From Aliihoeflea aestuarii (GTDB lineage Bacteria > Pseudomonadota > Alphaproteobacteria > Rhizobiales > Rhizobiaceae): a stretch of DNA of 64,000 bases. Positions 9,030-20,190 of the stretch are shown here, one piece after another; the stretch's first letter is position 1, and each line of letters begins with the position of its first letter. The notes under the pieces are model-generated. The model was not told the origin of the DNA. It saw only the letters and a list, made by a program, of their open reading frames with translations, and searched no databases. The stretch lies in assembly GCF_024105665.1 (NCBI RefSeq), contig NZ_JAAAMK010000007.1, positions 151,046 to 215,045 of the forward strand, written 5' to 3'. Made by a program: the position numbers and the translations under genes.

Positions 9030-10133
9030 CTAGTCGTTCATGGTGTCTTCGGCGCCTTCGAGATCGGCATCGACCGTGGCAATGAAGGCGTCAAGCTCCG
9101 TCTGGCGCTCGACAAGCCTTTCGCGGACAAAAGCGACCGCTTCATTGTCGGTCAGGCCCCTGCGAAGGAGGCTGTTGGAAATCGTCGTGAAATTGATGTT
9201 TTCGTTGCTGCCGGCACGTCTGACACATGCCGACGCCTGGTTCTTGGCCGTATCGGATTGAATCCTGTTCATATTCCTGACGGTCATCGTGCCGAGCTCG
9301 AACTGGGTCTGTCTTAACTGGTTTCCCAGTTCGATTCTGAGCCGCTCGCGTAGTTGGGCGGCGTTCGATGCGGCCGCGAACATGCCGCCACCGGCCGATG
9401 CTACGTCCTCAAGGGCGCGCCGATCCCGTTCCGACACGTCGAAGCCGATGATGTTGACGACCGCATTGATGTCGGATCCGCGCAGCAAGCGAGCGGCCTC
9501 GACGGATCGCCGCCACAGGTTTCCAGCCCGTCCGAAACCACGAAAACCACCTGCTCCCCTTCGCTTGCAGCGGGCACAAGCGCTTCACCCGCCGCCGGGA
9601 TGGCCGCGGCGAGGGGTGTTCCTCCCGGTCGCGTCGGACGCGTCGAGCGCCGACCTCAATGCTTTGCGATCCAGCGTCGCCGTCTCGTGGACCATCTCCA
9701 CGCCACGGCAGGATTCCTGCCTGCCGCTATTCTGATTATTTCCGGTATGACCGAAAGCAAGGATGCCAATCTCGGCATCCTCCGGCACACCATCCAGAAA
9801 GCGCGAGACTGCGTTCTTGGCCGCATCCATCTTGCGGCCCCCGCCGACCCGTCCGGCCATCGAGCCGGATGCATCGAGTGCGATCACGGCGCGGATCCAT
9901 CGTTCTGCGGGGATTTCCTGCTGGTCGGGGCCTTCCGGTCCGTCGCGCATCACGTAGTCGGAATAGCATTCGCGAGTGTCCCGGCCGAACTGCGCGACAT
10001 AGTCCTCATGCAACGCTTCACCATTCCAGAACTCGCGCTCGGTGGACAGTGACTGTGCGCTGGACGGCGAATGCGCGACTGTTGCGGTGACGAGAAGGGC
10101 GCTCGCGGCGGCAAGGCGGATCGAATGCTGCAT
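9030..10133 (-). pseudogene. von Willebrand factor A domain protein, two frameshifts
   Basis: The 5' part (start ATG 10133) has a signal peptide (RLAAASALLVTATVAHS) and a vWA MIDAS motif ALDASGS, then GILAFGHTGN. Near 9620 the frame breaks: TGRNTP runs into a stop, while the next frame continues PLAAAIPAAGEALVP and VVFVVSDGLETCGGDPS. Near 9505 a second break is needed to reach LLRGSDINAVVNIIGFDV and the C-terminal helical part. Both breaks fit single-base losses (a C run in the first case). The gene encodes an extracytoplasmic metal-binding vWA protein, either recently inactivated or mis-sequenced at two sites. Confidence 0.75.
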
Positions 10134-10200
10134 CCTGATGCGTCTCTTTTTACAACCGTGAGTTGTTATGTCGCGAATGTGGCCATAGCTCGTCACCCGA

Positions 10201-10247
10201 TTGACAGGAGCAGGTGAACTCATTATCAGAACCGTACCGTACGGTAC
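10201..10247 (+). promoter_or_regulatory. Promoter and 14-bp palindromic operator before the TetR gene
   Basis: TTGACA (10201-10206) has a -10-like sequence around 10223-10229. Directly downstream is a perfect 14-bp palindrome GTACCGTACGGTAC (10234-10247). It ends 21 bp before the TetR start codon, a typical autoregulatory site for a TetR dimer. Confidence 0.65.
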
Positions 10248-10268
10248 TTAAGCGGATGGCAATCGGGC

Positions 10269-11959
<1,691 letters not shown>

Positions 11960-11982
11960 GCTTGCTTCCGAAGCTCATAGAA

Positions 11983-12007
11983 AAGGCCGCCCCAGGGCGG
12001 CCTTTTT
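11983..12007 (+). terminator. Intrinsic terminator after ilvC
   Basis: AAGGCCGCCC (11983-11992) pairs with GGGCGGCCTT (11995-12004), followed by T to 12007. The U-tract strand places it after ilvC. The AAAAGG start also gives it some bidirectional character for the convergent PilZ gene. Confidence 0.9.
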
Positions 12008-12031
12008 GCTGAGCGGTCGATCTGGACCGAA

Positions 12032-12322
12032 CTATCCGTAATGCCAGTGCGGCTTTGGTTCTTCCGCAAGGAATTCGACGCCCATTCTGTTTCCGGCACG
12101 CCAGCGGACCACCGAGCGATAGCCCTTTGCGTCGGTCGGGATGTAAAGAAGAAAATTGTCCGGGACTTGCACTTCGGCCGGAATGCGAAGCTCCGCACCT
12201 CTGGAGTGTATGTTGCGCACCGTACAGGCGATTTCGGATGTGTTGATGTCAATGATGATGGACGCGCCCTTTAAGGCGCGCTGGCGGTGCTCCGCCCGTA
12301 GATTGTCATCGTTCACAATCAC
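12032..12322 (-). CDS. PilZ domain protein
   Basis: A 96-residue single-domain protein. The N-terminal RAEHRQRALKGA resembles the RxxxR c-di-GMP-binding motif of PilZ domains. The remainder (CTVRNIHSRGAELRIP, then YRSVVRWRAGNRMGVEF) is the PilZ beta barrel; NIHSRGAEL stands where D/NxSxxG is expected. It could bind c-di-GMP and influence motility or polysaccharide. GTG 12322 is taken as start because no better in-frame ATG exists. Many short alphaproteobacterial PilZ proteins have no known partner. Confidence 0.8.
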   Translation of the reverse strand: MIVNDDNLRAEHRQRALKGASIIIDINTSEIACTVRNIHSRGAELRIPAEVQVPDNFLLYIPTDAKGYRSVVRWRAGNRMGVEFLAEEPKPHWHYG

Positions 12323-12385
12323 CTTCCTTGCCGATGGCGCAACCTGTTCGTCAGCTTAGCAGCCCGCAAACGCTCGGACAAAGCC

Positions 12386-12811
12386 TCACTGGTAGGGTGA
12401 GACGCAGACCCGGCGCTGGCCACGCGGCGGCAGGAATGAATTGTCCGACGCGCGATAGGACGCGTAGCGGGTCTGACACCATTGGACATGGGCGAAGGGC
12501 AGCGTAGGCATTGTGACGGGACCGGAAACGACGCGGCGTCCGCCATAGGCATAGGGTGCGGCGGGCAGAATGGCTGCCGGATGCGGCGGGTAGAACCAGC
12601 TCGCATCGTCCAACGGATATTCGAATCCCTTGTAGGGGAGGGGCGGACTGCCGAGTTCCTCGACGATCGTGACTTGCGGTGCGATCGCCACCGGTGGCGG
12701 CGCAATGACCGGCGCGCTGCGGGATTGCAGCATATCGGCGGCATGGCCAGCGCCTGCCATCATCGATAGGGCGATTGCCGTCGAAAGAATCCGCGTCACG
12801 TCATGCTCCAA
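12386..12811 (-). CDS. BA14K family secreted protein
   Basis: A 141-residue protein with an N-terminal signal peptide (ILSTAIALSMMAGAGHAA) and a Pro-rich middle. The C-terminal block, HVQWCQTRYASYRASDNSF followed by PPRGQRRVCVSPY, is the hallmark of the BA14K family (named from the 14-kDa Brucella antigen), with two cysteines that could form a disulfide. The family is largely restricted to Hyphomicrobiales, which supports the taxonomic reading. The role in the envelope is unclear. Confidence 0.85.
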   Translation of the reverse strand: MEHDVTRILSTAIALSMMAGAGHAADMLQSRSAPVIAPPPVAIAPQVTIVEELGSPPLPYKGFEYPLDDASWFYPPHPAAILPAAPYAYGGRRVVSGPVTMPTLPFAHVQWCQTRYASYRASDNSFLPPRGQRRVCVSPYQ

Positions 12812-13018
12812 ATCAGATCGTCGCCAAGATTAGCGCTGCGATCTTGTACGAAGCTTGAGGCTGGCAGCGGTTCGCACTGGGAACGTGCTGATTTGCTCCG
12901 ACAAGGTGCCCAAAGGGCATTCGTTGGAGACGAAAAACTTTGGCGCAGGTGCTGGACAGGCCAAAGATGAGTGGCTATAGACGCGGCTTCTTCGAAGCGC
13001 CCCGGCGCCTCGATGGCC

Positions 13019-13094
<76 letters not shown>

Positions 13095-13237
13095 TTTCAC
13101 TTTCCCGCATTTGCGCAAGCGTCGCGAACTCGTCCAGTGCGAGTCCAGAATAGCTACTATTTGCTACTTGATTTCATCCTGATCCGAAAAGACGGTTCCG
13201 GTCCGCAATTCGTTTGCTCAGACCGTCTGCCGATGAA

Positions 13238-14398
13238 ATGAAGAGAGTTTTCAGATACGCATATTGGAGATGGCGAGGGGTTCGGGAGCGCTATGTCGAG
13301 CCGTTCGCGACGACGCTTTGGCATCGCTTGTACGGCCGGCGCAAGATCAGGACCATGCCGGGGTACAGGAAGCCGGGAAGCAAAGTCGCGATCTACCTGA
13401 TCTATCCGAAATGGACCGTCCAGCCCTCCCACATACGGTCGATGGCATACTTGGCCGAAAAGGGCTTTTCGGTAATCGTCGTCTCCAATCTGGCTTTGTC
13501 TCCAAACGATATCGACCTGCTCCGACCGCACAGCACGAGCATTATCGAACGACCCAATATCGGGTATGACTTCGGCGGGTATCAGGATGGAGTCCGCAGC
13601 ATCCGAAGCTGTCGCGATGCGCTCGATCAACTGATCCTTGTCAACGATTCCACCTGGTTTCCGCTTGCGGGCAGTCGGGACTGGATCGAGGATGTATCTG
13701 CGTTGGGCGTGGATTTTGCGGGTGCTGCGTCCAATCTTGGGCTCGCACCTCTCGCCCCTGAAGAATTCCGGTCCTTCGAATGGTCCTATGAGACCGGACG
13801 GCCGCAATTTCATTATGGTTCCTACGCGTTGAGCTTTGGGAAAAAAATCCTGCGCGATGGCGCATTCTGGTCTTTCTGGGACCGGTTCCAGATTACGAAC
13901 GACAAAATTCAAACGGTCCGGCGCGGAGAGGTCGGGCTTTCGCAACTCCTGATCGGTCGCGGACATAGTCATGGCTGCACGCTGGCGATGGATGATCTCG
14001 GCTCCTACGTCGCAAGCTTGTCGGACGAGCGTCTCGGGCAACTCGTCCGTGCGCTGATCATTCCTCAGGAGCGGGAACTCAGCGTAGCAAAAGCTGCCTT
14101 TCTGGCCCATGAACCGGCGTCTGCCGAATGGCGCGGTGACGCCGTCAGATTCATCTTGAATGCCATCGCCCGAACCGGAATCAGCTACGCACTGCCGGAA
14201 CTGACGGTGCGGGAACTGGGATTTCCGTTTCTTAAAAAATCGCCGCTCTTTCTGGATTCCGAGGGTTGCCGGGAAACGCTTCGTATCCTGAAAATGCAGC
14301 CCGATCCGATCGGGACGGAGCTTCTGGCCGAGGCTCGGCACATGATGGGCACCGACGAGCCTGAAAGAAAGCGCCTCGTTTCAACGAAGGCGGCGTAG
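13238..14398 (+). CDS. Rhamnan synthesis F (RgpF)-like protein
   Basis: A protein of 386 residues. The core IYLIYPKWTVQPSHIRSM, then FSVIVVSNLAL and RPNIGYDFGGYQDGVR, then LILVNDSTWFPL is typical of RgpF/DUF-type proteins of rhamnose-rich polysaccharide loci, thought to be glycosyltransferase-like. Start choice: the frame opens at TTG 13214, but ATG 13238 is preferred; neither has a clear ribosome site. It sits 143 bp after tRNA-Lys and converges on a second protein of the same type (14448-15344), with which it shares GYDF and FPFLKKSPLF-like motifs. Confidence 0.75.
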   Translation: MKRVFRYAYWRWRGVRERYVEPFATTLWHRLYGRRKIRTMPGYRKPGSKVAIYLIYPKWTVQPSHIRSMAYLAEKGFSVIVVSNLALSPNDIDLLRPHSTSIIERPNIGYDFGGYQDGVRSIRSCRDALDQLILVNDSTWFPLAGSRDWIEDVSALGVDFAGAASNLGLAPLAPEEFRSFEWSYETGRPQFHYGSYALSFGKKILRDGAFWSFWDRFQITNDKIQTVRRGEVGLSQLLIGRGHSHGCTLAMDDLGSYVASLSDERLGQLVRALIIPQERELSVAKAAFLAHEPASAEWRGDAVRFILNAIARTGISYALPELTVRELGFPFLKKSPLFLDSEGCRETLRILKMQPDPIGTELLAEARHMMGTDEPERKRLVSTKAA

Positions 14399-14447
14399 CG
14401 GCGACATTTTTGCCGGCCATGTTTCGGAACTGTTCCAAACCTCACAA

Positions 14448-15344
14448 TCAAAGCGCGGATTGTGGGGGATGTCCAAGCTCGATCAATTTCCGCTGAATGA
14501 CTTCGCTGTCCTGAAACGACCGCATCTTCCCGAAGAGCGATTTCTTCAGGAACGGCATGCCGGCATCGATCAGTTCGAGCGGCATGTTCAGCATCGGGTC
14601 GAGATCCGACCGGGCAGCGCCGTGCCAGAAACTTCCGACGGTGACATGGCGCGCCGCGATGCGTGCGAGTTGAACTTCCTGGCACAAGATGACGTCGGCT
14701 GCGCGATCGAACGCATGGTGAGGAAGCAAGACGGGGCTTAAATTCTCAAGCAGTTCCGCGTCGAACGATTTCATGATGAACGCATAGGACTGGATGTGAT
14801 TTTCGATCACCGCCGACGACGTGAAGCCGGCAAGCCTCCAGGGCGTAGCGGCGACGAGCCTTTCGATGTCGCCGAAAGGCCCGAACACGGAATCGTTCAT
14901 CATCAGGACGTCCGCCCCCGGTGACAATTCCGCGATCTGCTCCAGCCCGATCCGGTATGCGGAAAAGTCGTACCCCGACAGACCTTTCCAGATGAGGGCG
15001 TCGCTCAATTTCGTCAGATCCGGCGGGATCGTCAGAGGATCCTTCGTCGCGACGATCACCAGCAATGGAACGCCTGCCGATCGCAAGGCGTGCAGGGAAT
15101 AAAGTTGCGATGCGGAAAGATCACCCTGCGGGGAGAATAGGAAACAGATGTTCCATCGCGGCGCTTGAAATACAGGCTTCAGGACGTGGTGCGTGGGCCG
15201 GGCGCGTCGTCTGCGGGAAAACCGCCAGATACGCCGCAGCTTCCAGAGAAGCGACGCGTCGCTCGGCGTAAAGGTCCACAAACGTTCAAGTTTATTGACC
15301 GGTCGGACGAGACGGGTCAAATCATCCGAAACCGATGCATCCAT
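14448..15344 (-). CDS. RgpF-like protein, shorter paralogue
   Basis: A 298-residue relative of the neighbouring RgpF-like protein. It shares SGYDFSAYRIGLEQI, VLMMNDSVFGPFGDIERLV and a C-terminal PFLKKSLFGKM block, but lacks about 90 residues. The start at ATG 15344 is chosen because AGGACTGAAAG precedes it; the frame extends to GTG 15401. It is divergent from the NRPS gene across 217 bp that contain an imperfect palindrome. A polysaccharide role is inferred from family and context. Confidence 0.7.
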   Translation of the reverse strand: MDASVSDDLTRLVRPVNKLERLWTFTPSDASLLWKLRRIWRFSRRRRARPTHHVLKPVFQAPRWNICFLFSPQGDLSASQLYSLHALRSAGVPLLVIVATKDPLTIPPDLTKLSDALIWKGLSGYDFSAYRIGLEQIAELSPGADVLMMNDSVFGPFGDIERLVAATPWRLAGFTSSAVIENHIQSYAFIMKSFDAELLENLSPVLLPHHAFDRAADVILCQEVQLARIAARHVTVGSFWHGAARSDLDPMLNMPLELIDAGMPFLKKSLFGKMRSFQDSEVIQRKLIELGHPPQSAL

Positions 15345-15469
15345 TCTTTCAGTCCTGCCGCCTGGTTCCGCGCGATGGTAGCCGATGCCCGTGGCGTTCA
15401 CCAGTTCCGGCGTGTGCGCACACTATCGCATGGCTTCCCGTCCGGCTCATTGATCATGCAGAGTAAATC

Positions 15470-15485
15470 TTACGATTAATGGTAA
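15470..15485. promoter_or_regulatory. Imperfect palindrome between RgpF-like and NRPS genes
   Basis: TTACGATTAATGGTAA is a 16-bp sequence with 14 of 16 palindromic positions (arms TTAC/GTAA around ATTAAT). It sits in the 217-bp divergent intergenic region, 77 bp before the NRPS start codon. A regulator-binding role is inference. Confidence 0.35.
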
Positions 15486-15561
15486 TGGATGCTTGCCTCC
15501 GACATAAATGTTCGCAGCTTTTCTTGAGCATGATTTTGACTATAGCGTCGGGGCGTGAGAC

Positions 15562-18500
15562 ATGAGGGAAATCGCGGTCGTTCTCGCAGGCGAGGAATCG
15601 CTTCTTGCCCAATGCGGCGAAATTCTGCTTCAGCGCGGACATCGCATCGCGCTCGTGATGACGGACGCGCCTGCCATCCGCGACTGGGCGCAAAGCCAAA
15701 ACCTGGATGTGCGTGACTGGGGGGAGGGGCTTGGCGAGCAGCTTCGCGGGGTTTCGTTCGACTGGTTCTTCAGCATCGCCAATCTGCGCGTAATCCCGCA
15801 GGACATTCTGCGGCAGGCGCGTTCAGGTGCGGTGAATTTCCATGACGGCCCGTTGCCGCGCTATGCGGGCCTCAACACGCCGTCCTGGGCGATCATGGAG
15901 GGCGCGCAGACCTATGGCGTCACCTGGCACGACATGGAGGGCGGCATCGATATGGGTGACATTCTTGCGTCACTCGAATTTTCGATCGCGCCGGACGAAA
16001 CGGTTCTGACGCTGAATGCCAAGTGCTTCGAGGCGGGAATTTCGAGCTTCACCGATCTGATTTCCGGCATCGAAACGGATATGTCGACAGCCCGGCCGCA
16101 GCCGGAAGGTGCGCGGGTTACCTATCGCAAGACGGCTCGGCCAGTCGCTGCGGGCCTCATCGATTTCAGCCGCAGCGCGGTGGAGCTTTCGCGGCTTTCG
16201 CGGGCACTCGATTTTGGATCGCGCTACGCGAATCCGCTGGTGATGCCGAAGATCGCCGCGGCCGACACCATCTACGCCTTGACTGAACTGACCGTGCTCG
16301 ATCAGCCGAGCGATCAGCCCCCTGGCACCGTGGTTGCCGTCGATGCCGACGGCGTCATCGTGGCGGCAGCCGACCGGCTGCTGCGCGTCGAGGGGCAGGC
16401 GATCGACGGCAGCGGAAGTCTCGCTTCCGTGGCCGGTTCCTTGCGGACGCTGCCGGTTCCGAGCGGTGAATTCCTGCGAGCCGTCGATGATGTCGTCGCT
16501 CGCGTTGTACCCCATGAAGCCTATTGGCTGTCGTCGCTTGCGGGCGCTGCCGATATCGACGCGCAATGGGCGGGCGCAGGTTCCGGGACGCCGGCGGTGA
16601 TCGAACTGGCGATGCCGGACGGCATGACGCCGCCCGATATGCTGGCATCGACCGTCGCGTTCTTTGCCCGATATTTCGCGGCTTCCCGTTTTGCGGTTGC
16701 TTATTCCAGCGACGAACTGACCGCCATGGCGGCACCCTTAAGGGGGCTTGTCGCGAGGTCGGTGCCCGTCTGTCTCGACATCGATCTCGATGGCGACGCT
16801 GCATCTCTGCGCGCTGCACTCGCGCGGACATTCGACGAGGCGCGACGAAAGTCGACGTTTCTGAGCGACATTTTTCTTCGGCATCCGGGCCTGCGGCAGC
16901 CGGACTTGTCCATCGGCATCGTCGAGACCGCAGACGCCGCCCGCTCGGTGGGATTGCCCGGATGCGCGGTGACCTTCGCCATCGATCGCAAGGGACGCAT
17001 GGTCGCCATTTGCGATCCTGGACGCATTTCTCCCGGCAAGGCTCGCGAACTTGCCGATCGTCTGACCGTTTTCGCCGCTGCCTTCGCTGCGGGCGGAATG
17101 TGCGTCGGTGACATGCCGACGGCCAGCGAGGAGGAGATGCGCCGCCTTCTCGTCGAGTTCAACGATACGGACGGCGATTACGACCGAGATGCCTGCGTGC
17201 ACGATTTGATCGAACGACAGGTGCTACTGACCCCCGATGCCGTTGCAGTCGCGTTCGATGACCGGTCGATCACGTATCGCGAACTCGATCTTGCCGCCGA
17301 CACGGTGGCCGCCGCGCTTCGTGAGAAAGGCGTCGGGCCGGACATGCCCGTCGGCCTCCATGTCAGGCGCTCGGCAGAACTCGTCATCGGCGCGCTCGGC
17401 ATTTTGAAGGCGGGCGGCGCCTATGTGCCGCTCGATCCGGATTTTCCGACCGACCGGCTCGCGATGATGGTCGAGGACAGCGAGACGGCCTTCATTCTCA
17501 CCGAACGGGATCTGACGCCGGTGACGACGAAGCAGGGCGTCGCCTTGCTGGATATTCACGAACTCGTCGCGACGAAGCGTCCCAAGCCCGATGGTGTGCC
17601 CGTTCGGCCGGAAAATCTCGCTTACGTCATCTATACGTCGGGTTCGACCGGACGGCCCAAAGGCGTGATGATCGAGCACCGGAACGTGGTCAACTTCTTC
17701 GCCGGGATGGACCAGCGCGTGCCCTTGGGCACGGAGCGCCAGCCCGTGTGGTTGGCGGTGACGAGCCTTTCGTTCGACATATCCGTGCTCGAACTTTTCT
17801 GGACGCTGTCACGCGGCTTCAAGGTCGTGATCCATACAAGCGATGTCCATCGCGCGCACCGCTTGGCGGCCGTGCCGGCAACCGCTTCGGTGCCGGTGCA
17901 CGGGTCGATGGATTTCGGCCTGTTCTACTGGGGCAATGACGATGGCGCGGGGCCGGCGAAATATCGGCTGCTTCTGGAAGGGGCGAAATTCGCCGACGCG
18001 CACGGGTTCACAGCGATCTGGACGCCGGAAAGGCATTTTCATGCCTTCGGTGGCCCGTATCCGAACCCTGCCGTGACCGGTGCGGCGGTCGCTGCCGTGA
18101 CATCCAATCTCGAAATTCGCGCGGGAAGCTGCGTTTTGCCCCTGCATCACCCGGCGCGGGTGGTCGAGGAATGGGCCGTCGTCGACAATCTATCGAACGG
18201 GCGGGTCGCGCTTGCCTTCGCGTCCGGCTGGATGCCGGAGGACTTCGTGCTGCGGCCGGAAAACGCACCGCCCGCCAACAAGGCGGCGCTCAGCCGTGAC
18301 ATCGAAACCGTGCGCCGGCTGTGGCGGGGCGAATCGGTCGAGTTTCCGATGGGCGACAAGGTCGTTTCGGTCATCACGCAGCCGCGCCCGGTTCAGCGCG
18401 ACCTGCCGGTCTGGCTGACGACGGCCGGCAATCCGGAAAGCTACCGCGAAGCGGCGAATCTGGGCGCCAACGTTCTGACCCATCTGCTCGGACAGTCGAT

Positions 18501-20187
18501 CGAGGAACTGGGCGAGAAGATCGCGATCTATCGCACGGCGCTGGCCGCACAGGGGCGCGATCCGGCCGCTCACAAGGTCACGCTCATGCTGCACACGCTC
18601 ATGGGCGAGGATCGCGAAGAAGTCCGCGAACTCGCGCGCGAGCCGATGAAGGACTATCTGCGCAGCGCCGCCGCGCTCATCAAGCAATATGCATGGGCAT
18701 TCCCGGCCTTCAAGAAACCTGTCGGCGTGGCTCAGGCGATGGATATCGATCTGCGCGATCTGGCTGAGGACGAGATGGACGCGATCCTCGACTTCGCGTT
18801 CCATCGCTATTTCGAGGATAGCGGCCTGTTCGGCACGGTCGAGGATTGCCGCGAGCGCATTGCGCAGCTCAAGGCCATCGGGGTGGACGAAGTGGCGTGC
18901 CTGATCGATTTCGGCGTCGCGACGGATGCGATCCTTCCGCGCCTCGAACCGCTTGCCCGCCTCGTCGCCGAATGCGGCAAGGGCGCTTTGCGGTTGAATG
19001 GCGTTGCTTCACGGGTGGAAGAGCCGATCGGCTTTGCAGGGGAAGTCGCACGCCATCGGGTCACGCATCTGCAATGCACGCCATCAATGGCGCGCATGTT
19101 TCTGGCGGATGAGGACAACCGCCGGGCGATGGGCACCATCGACCATCTCATGATCGGCGGGGAACCGCTGTCCGGTGCGCTGCTGGCGGAACTGCGAACG
19201 ATCACCGACGCGACCATCGAGAACATGTACGGCCCGACGGAAACGACGATCTGGTCGTCGACCATGCACGCGGAGGCAACCGATGGCGTCGTGCCGCTCG
19301 GAACGCCTATTTTGAACACGCAGTTCTACGTGCTCGACCGGAGGGGCAAGCCGGTGCCGGCGGACATGCCGGGCGAGTTGTGCATCGGCGGCGACGGCGT
19401 CGCGCGGGGCTATCTCGGCCGGCCGGAACTGACGCGCGAGCGCTTCATGAACAATCCGTTCGCGGATGGACGCATCTATCGGACTGGCGACCTCGTTCGC
19501 TTCGATCCAGATGGCCAGACCTTGCGCTTCATCGGCCGCACCGACCATCAGGTCAAAGTGCGCGGCTACCGGATCGAGCTTGGCGAGATCGAGGCGCGGA
19601 TGCAGTCGTTTTCCGGCGTTCTCGAAGCCGTTGCCGTGGCACGGGACGACGCCCGAGGCAATGCGCGCATCATTGGTTATCTTCGGGCGTCCGCGCCGGT
19701 CGATCAGGCGCAATTGCGTGCGCATGTCGCTGCCGCGCTGCCGGAATACATGGTGCCGTCGCGCTTCATCGAACTCGACCGGTTCCCGCTTACACCCAAC
19801 GCGAAAGTCGATCGTGCCCGGTTGCCGGAAGTGGAAGAGCGCTCACTGGCCACAGTCGAACCTATTTTGCTTTTGCCGTCCGGCGACCGCGAGAAGGCGA
19901 TCGCGCAGGCATTCGCGCGCGTGCTGGGCCTTGAGCGGATCGGGCTCGCCGACAATTTCTTCGCACTCGGTGGTCACTCGCTTCTCGCCGTGCATCTTCA
20001 TCGGGATATCAAAGCCTCGATCGCGCCGGAAATCACGATCACGGATATCTTCCGCTTTCCGACGGTTGCTGCGCTTGCCGGGCATCTGGCGAACCGCTCC
20101 GCATCGAGCGAGCGGCTGAGTTCGGTCGCCGACCGCGCGGCCATGAGGCGCGCGCGCATGCAGCAGACGGCCGGGGCGCGGCACTGA
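15562..20187 (+). CDS. NRPS-like protein: formyltransferase - adenylation (with internal luciferase-like monooxygenase) - carrier
   Basis: A 1541-residue multidomain protein. Residues 1-170 are a formyltransferase domain with AVNFHDGPLPRYAGLN (H94), and about 175-290 are its C-terminal-like part. Residues about 330-530 resemble the second half of a condensation domain without the HHxxxDG motif. The adenylation domain begins near 544, with YTSGSTGRPKGV at 691. Near residue 777 it is interrupted by about 350 residues of FMN-dependent luciferase-like monooxygenase (HGSMDFGLFYWGND, IWTPERHFHAFGGPYPNPAV, ALAFASGWMPEDF) of the MupA/Atu3671 type. Adenylation resumes near 1140 with YGPTETTIW (1223) and TGDLVRFDPDGQTLRFIGR. 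A carrier domain has LGGHSLLAV (Ser1473). No thioesterase is present. The substrate is unknown. The phosphopantetheinyl transferase gene follows after 3 bp. Confidence 0.9.
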   Translation: MREIAVVLAGEESLLAQCGEILLQRGHRIALVMTDAPAIRDWAQSQNLDVRDWGEGLGEQLRGVSFDWFFSIANLRVIPQDILRQARSGAVNFHDGPLPRYAGLNTPSWAIMEGAQTYGVTWHDMEGGIDMGDILASLEFSIAPDETVLTLNAKCFEAGISSFTDLISGIETDMSTARPQPEGARVTYRKTARPVAAGLIDFSRSAVELSRLSRALDFGSRYANPLVMPKIAAADTIYALTELTVLDQPSDQPPGTVVAVDADGVIVAAADRLLRVEGQAIDGSGSLASVAGSLRTLPVPSGEFLRAVDDVVARVVPHEAYWLSSLAGAADIDAQWAGAGSGTPAVIELAMPDGMTPPDMLASTVAFFARYFAASRFAVAYSSDELTAMAAPLRGLVARSVPVCLDIDLDGDAASLRAALARTFDEARRKSTFLSDIFLRHPGLRQPDLSIGIVETADAARSVGLPGCAVTFAIDRKGRMVAICDPGRISPGKARELADRLTVFAAAFAAGGMCVGDMPTASEEEMRRLLVEFNDTDGDYDRDACVHDLIERQVLLTPDAVAVAFDDRSITYRELDLAADTVAAALREKGVGPDMPVGLHVRRSAELVIGALGILKAGGAYVPLDPDFPTDRLAMMVEDSETAFILTERDLTPVTTKQGVALLDIHELVATKRPKPDGVPVRPENLAYVIYTSGSTGRPKGVMIEHRNVVNFFAGMDQRVPLGTERQPVWLAVTSLSFDISVLELFWTLSRGFKVVIHTSDVHRAHRLAAVPATASVPVHGSMDFGLFYWGNDDGAGPAKYRLLLEGAKFADAHGFTAIWTPERHFHAFGGPYPNPAVTGAAVAAVTSNLEIRAGSCVLPLHHPARVVEEWAVVDNLSNGRVALAFASGWMPEDFVLRPENAPPANKAALSRDIETVRRLWRGESVEFPMGDKVVSVITQPRPVQRDLPVWLTTAGNPESYREAANLGANVLTHLLGQSIEELGEKIAIYRTALAAQGRDPAAHKVTLMLHTLMGEDREEVRELAREPMKDYLRSAAALIKQYAWAFPAFKKPVGVAQAMDIDLRDLAEDEMDAILDFAFHRYFEDSGLFGTVEDCRERIAQLKAIGVDEVACLIDFGVATDAILPRLEPLARLVAECGKGALRLNGVASRVEEPIGFAGEVARHRVTHLQCTPSMARMFLADEDNRRAMGTIDHLMIGGEPLSGALLAELRTITDATIENMYGPTETTIWSSTMHAEATDGVVPLGTPILNTQFYVLDRRGKPVPADMPGELCIGGDGVARGYLGRPELTRERFMNNPFADGRIYRTGDLVRFDPDGQTLRFIGRTDHQVKVRGYRIELGEIEARMQSFSGVLEAVAVARDDARGNARIIGYLRASAPVDQAQLRAHVAAALPEYMVPSRFIELDRFPLTPNAKVDRARLPEVEERSLATVEPILLLPSGDREKAIAQAFARVLGLERIGLADNFFALGGHSLLAVHLHRDIKASIAPEITITDIFRFPTVAALAGHLANRSASSERLSSVADRAAMRRARMQQTAGARH

Positions 20188-20190
20188 GCG

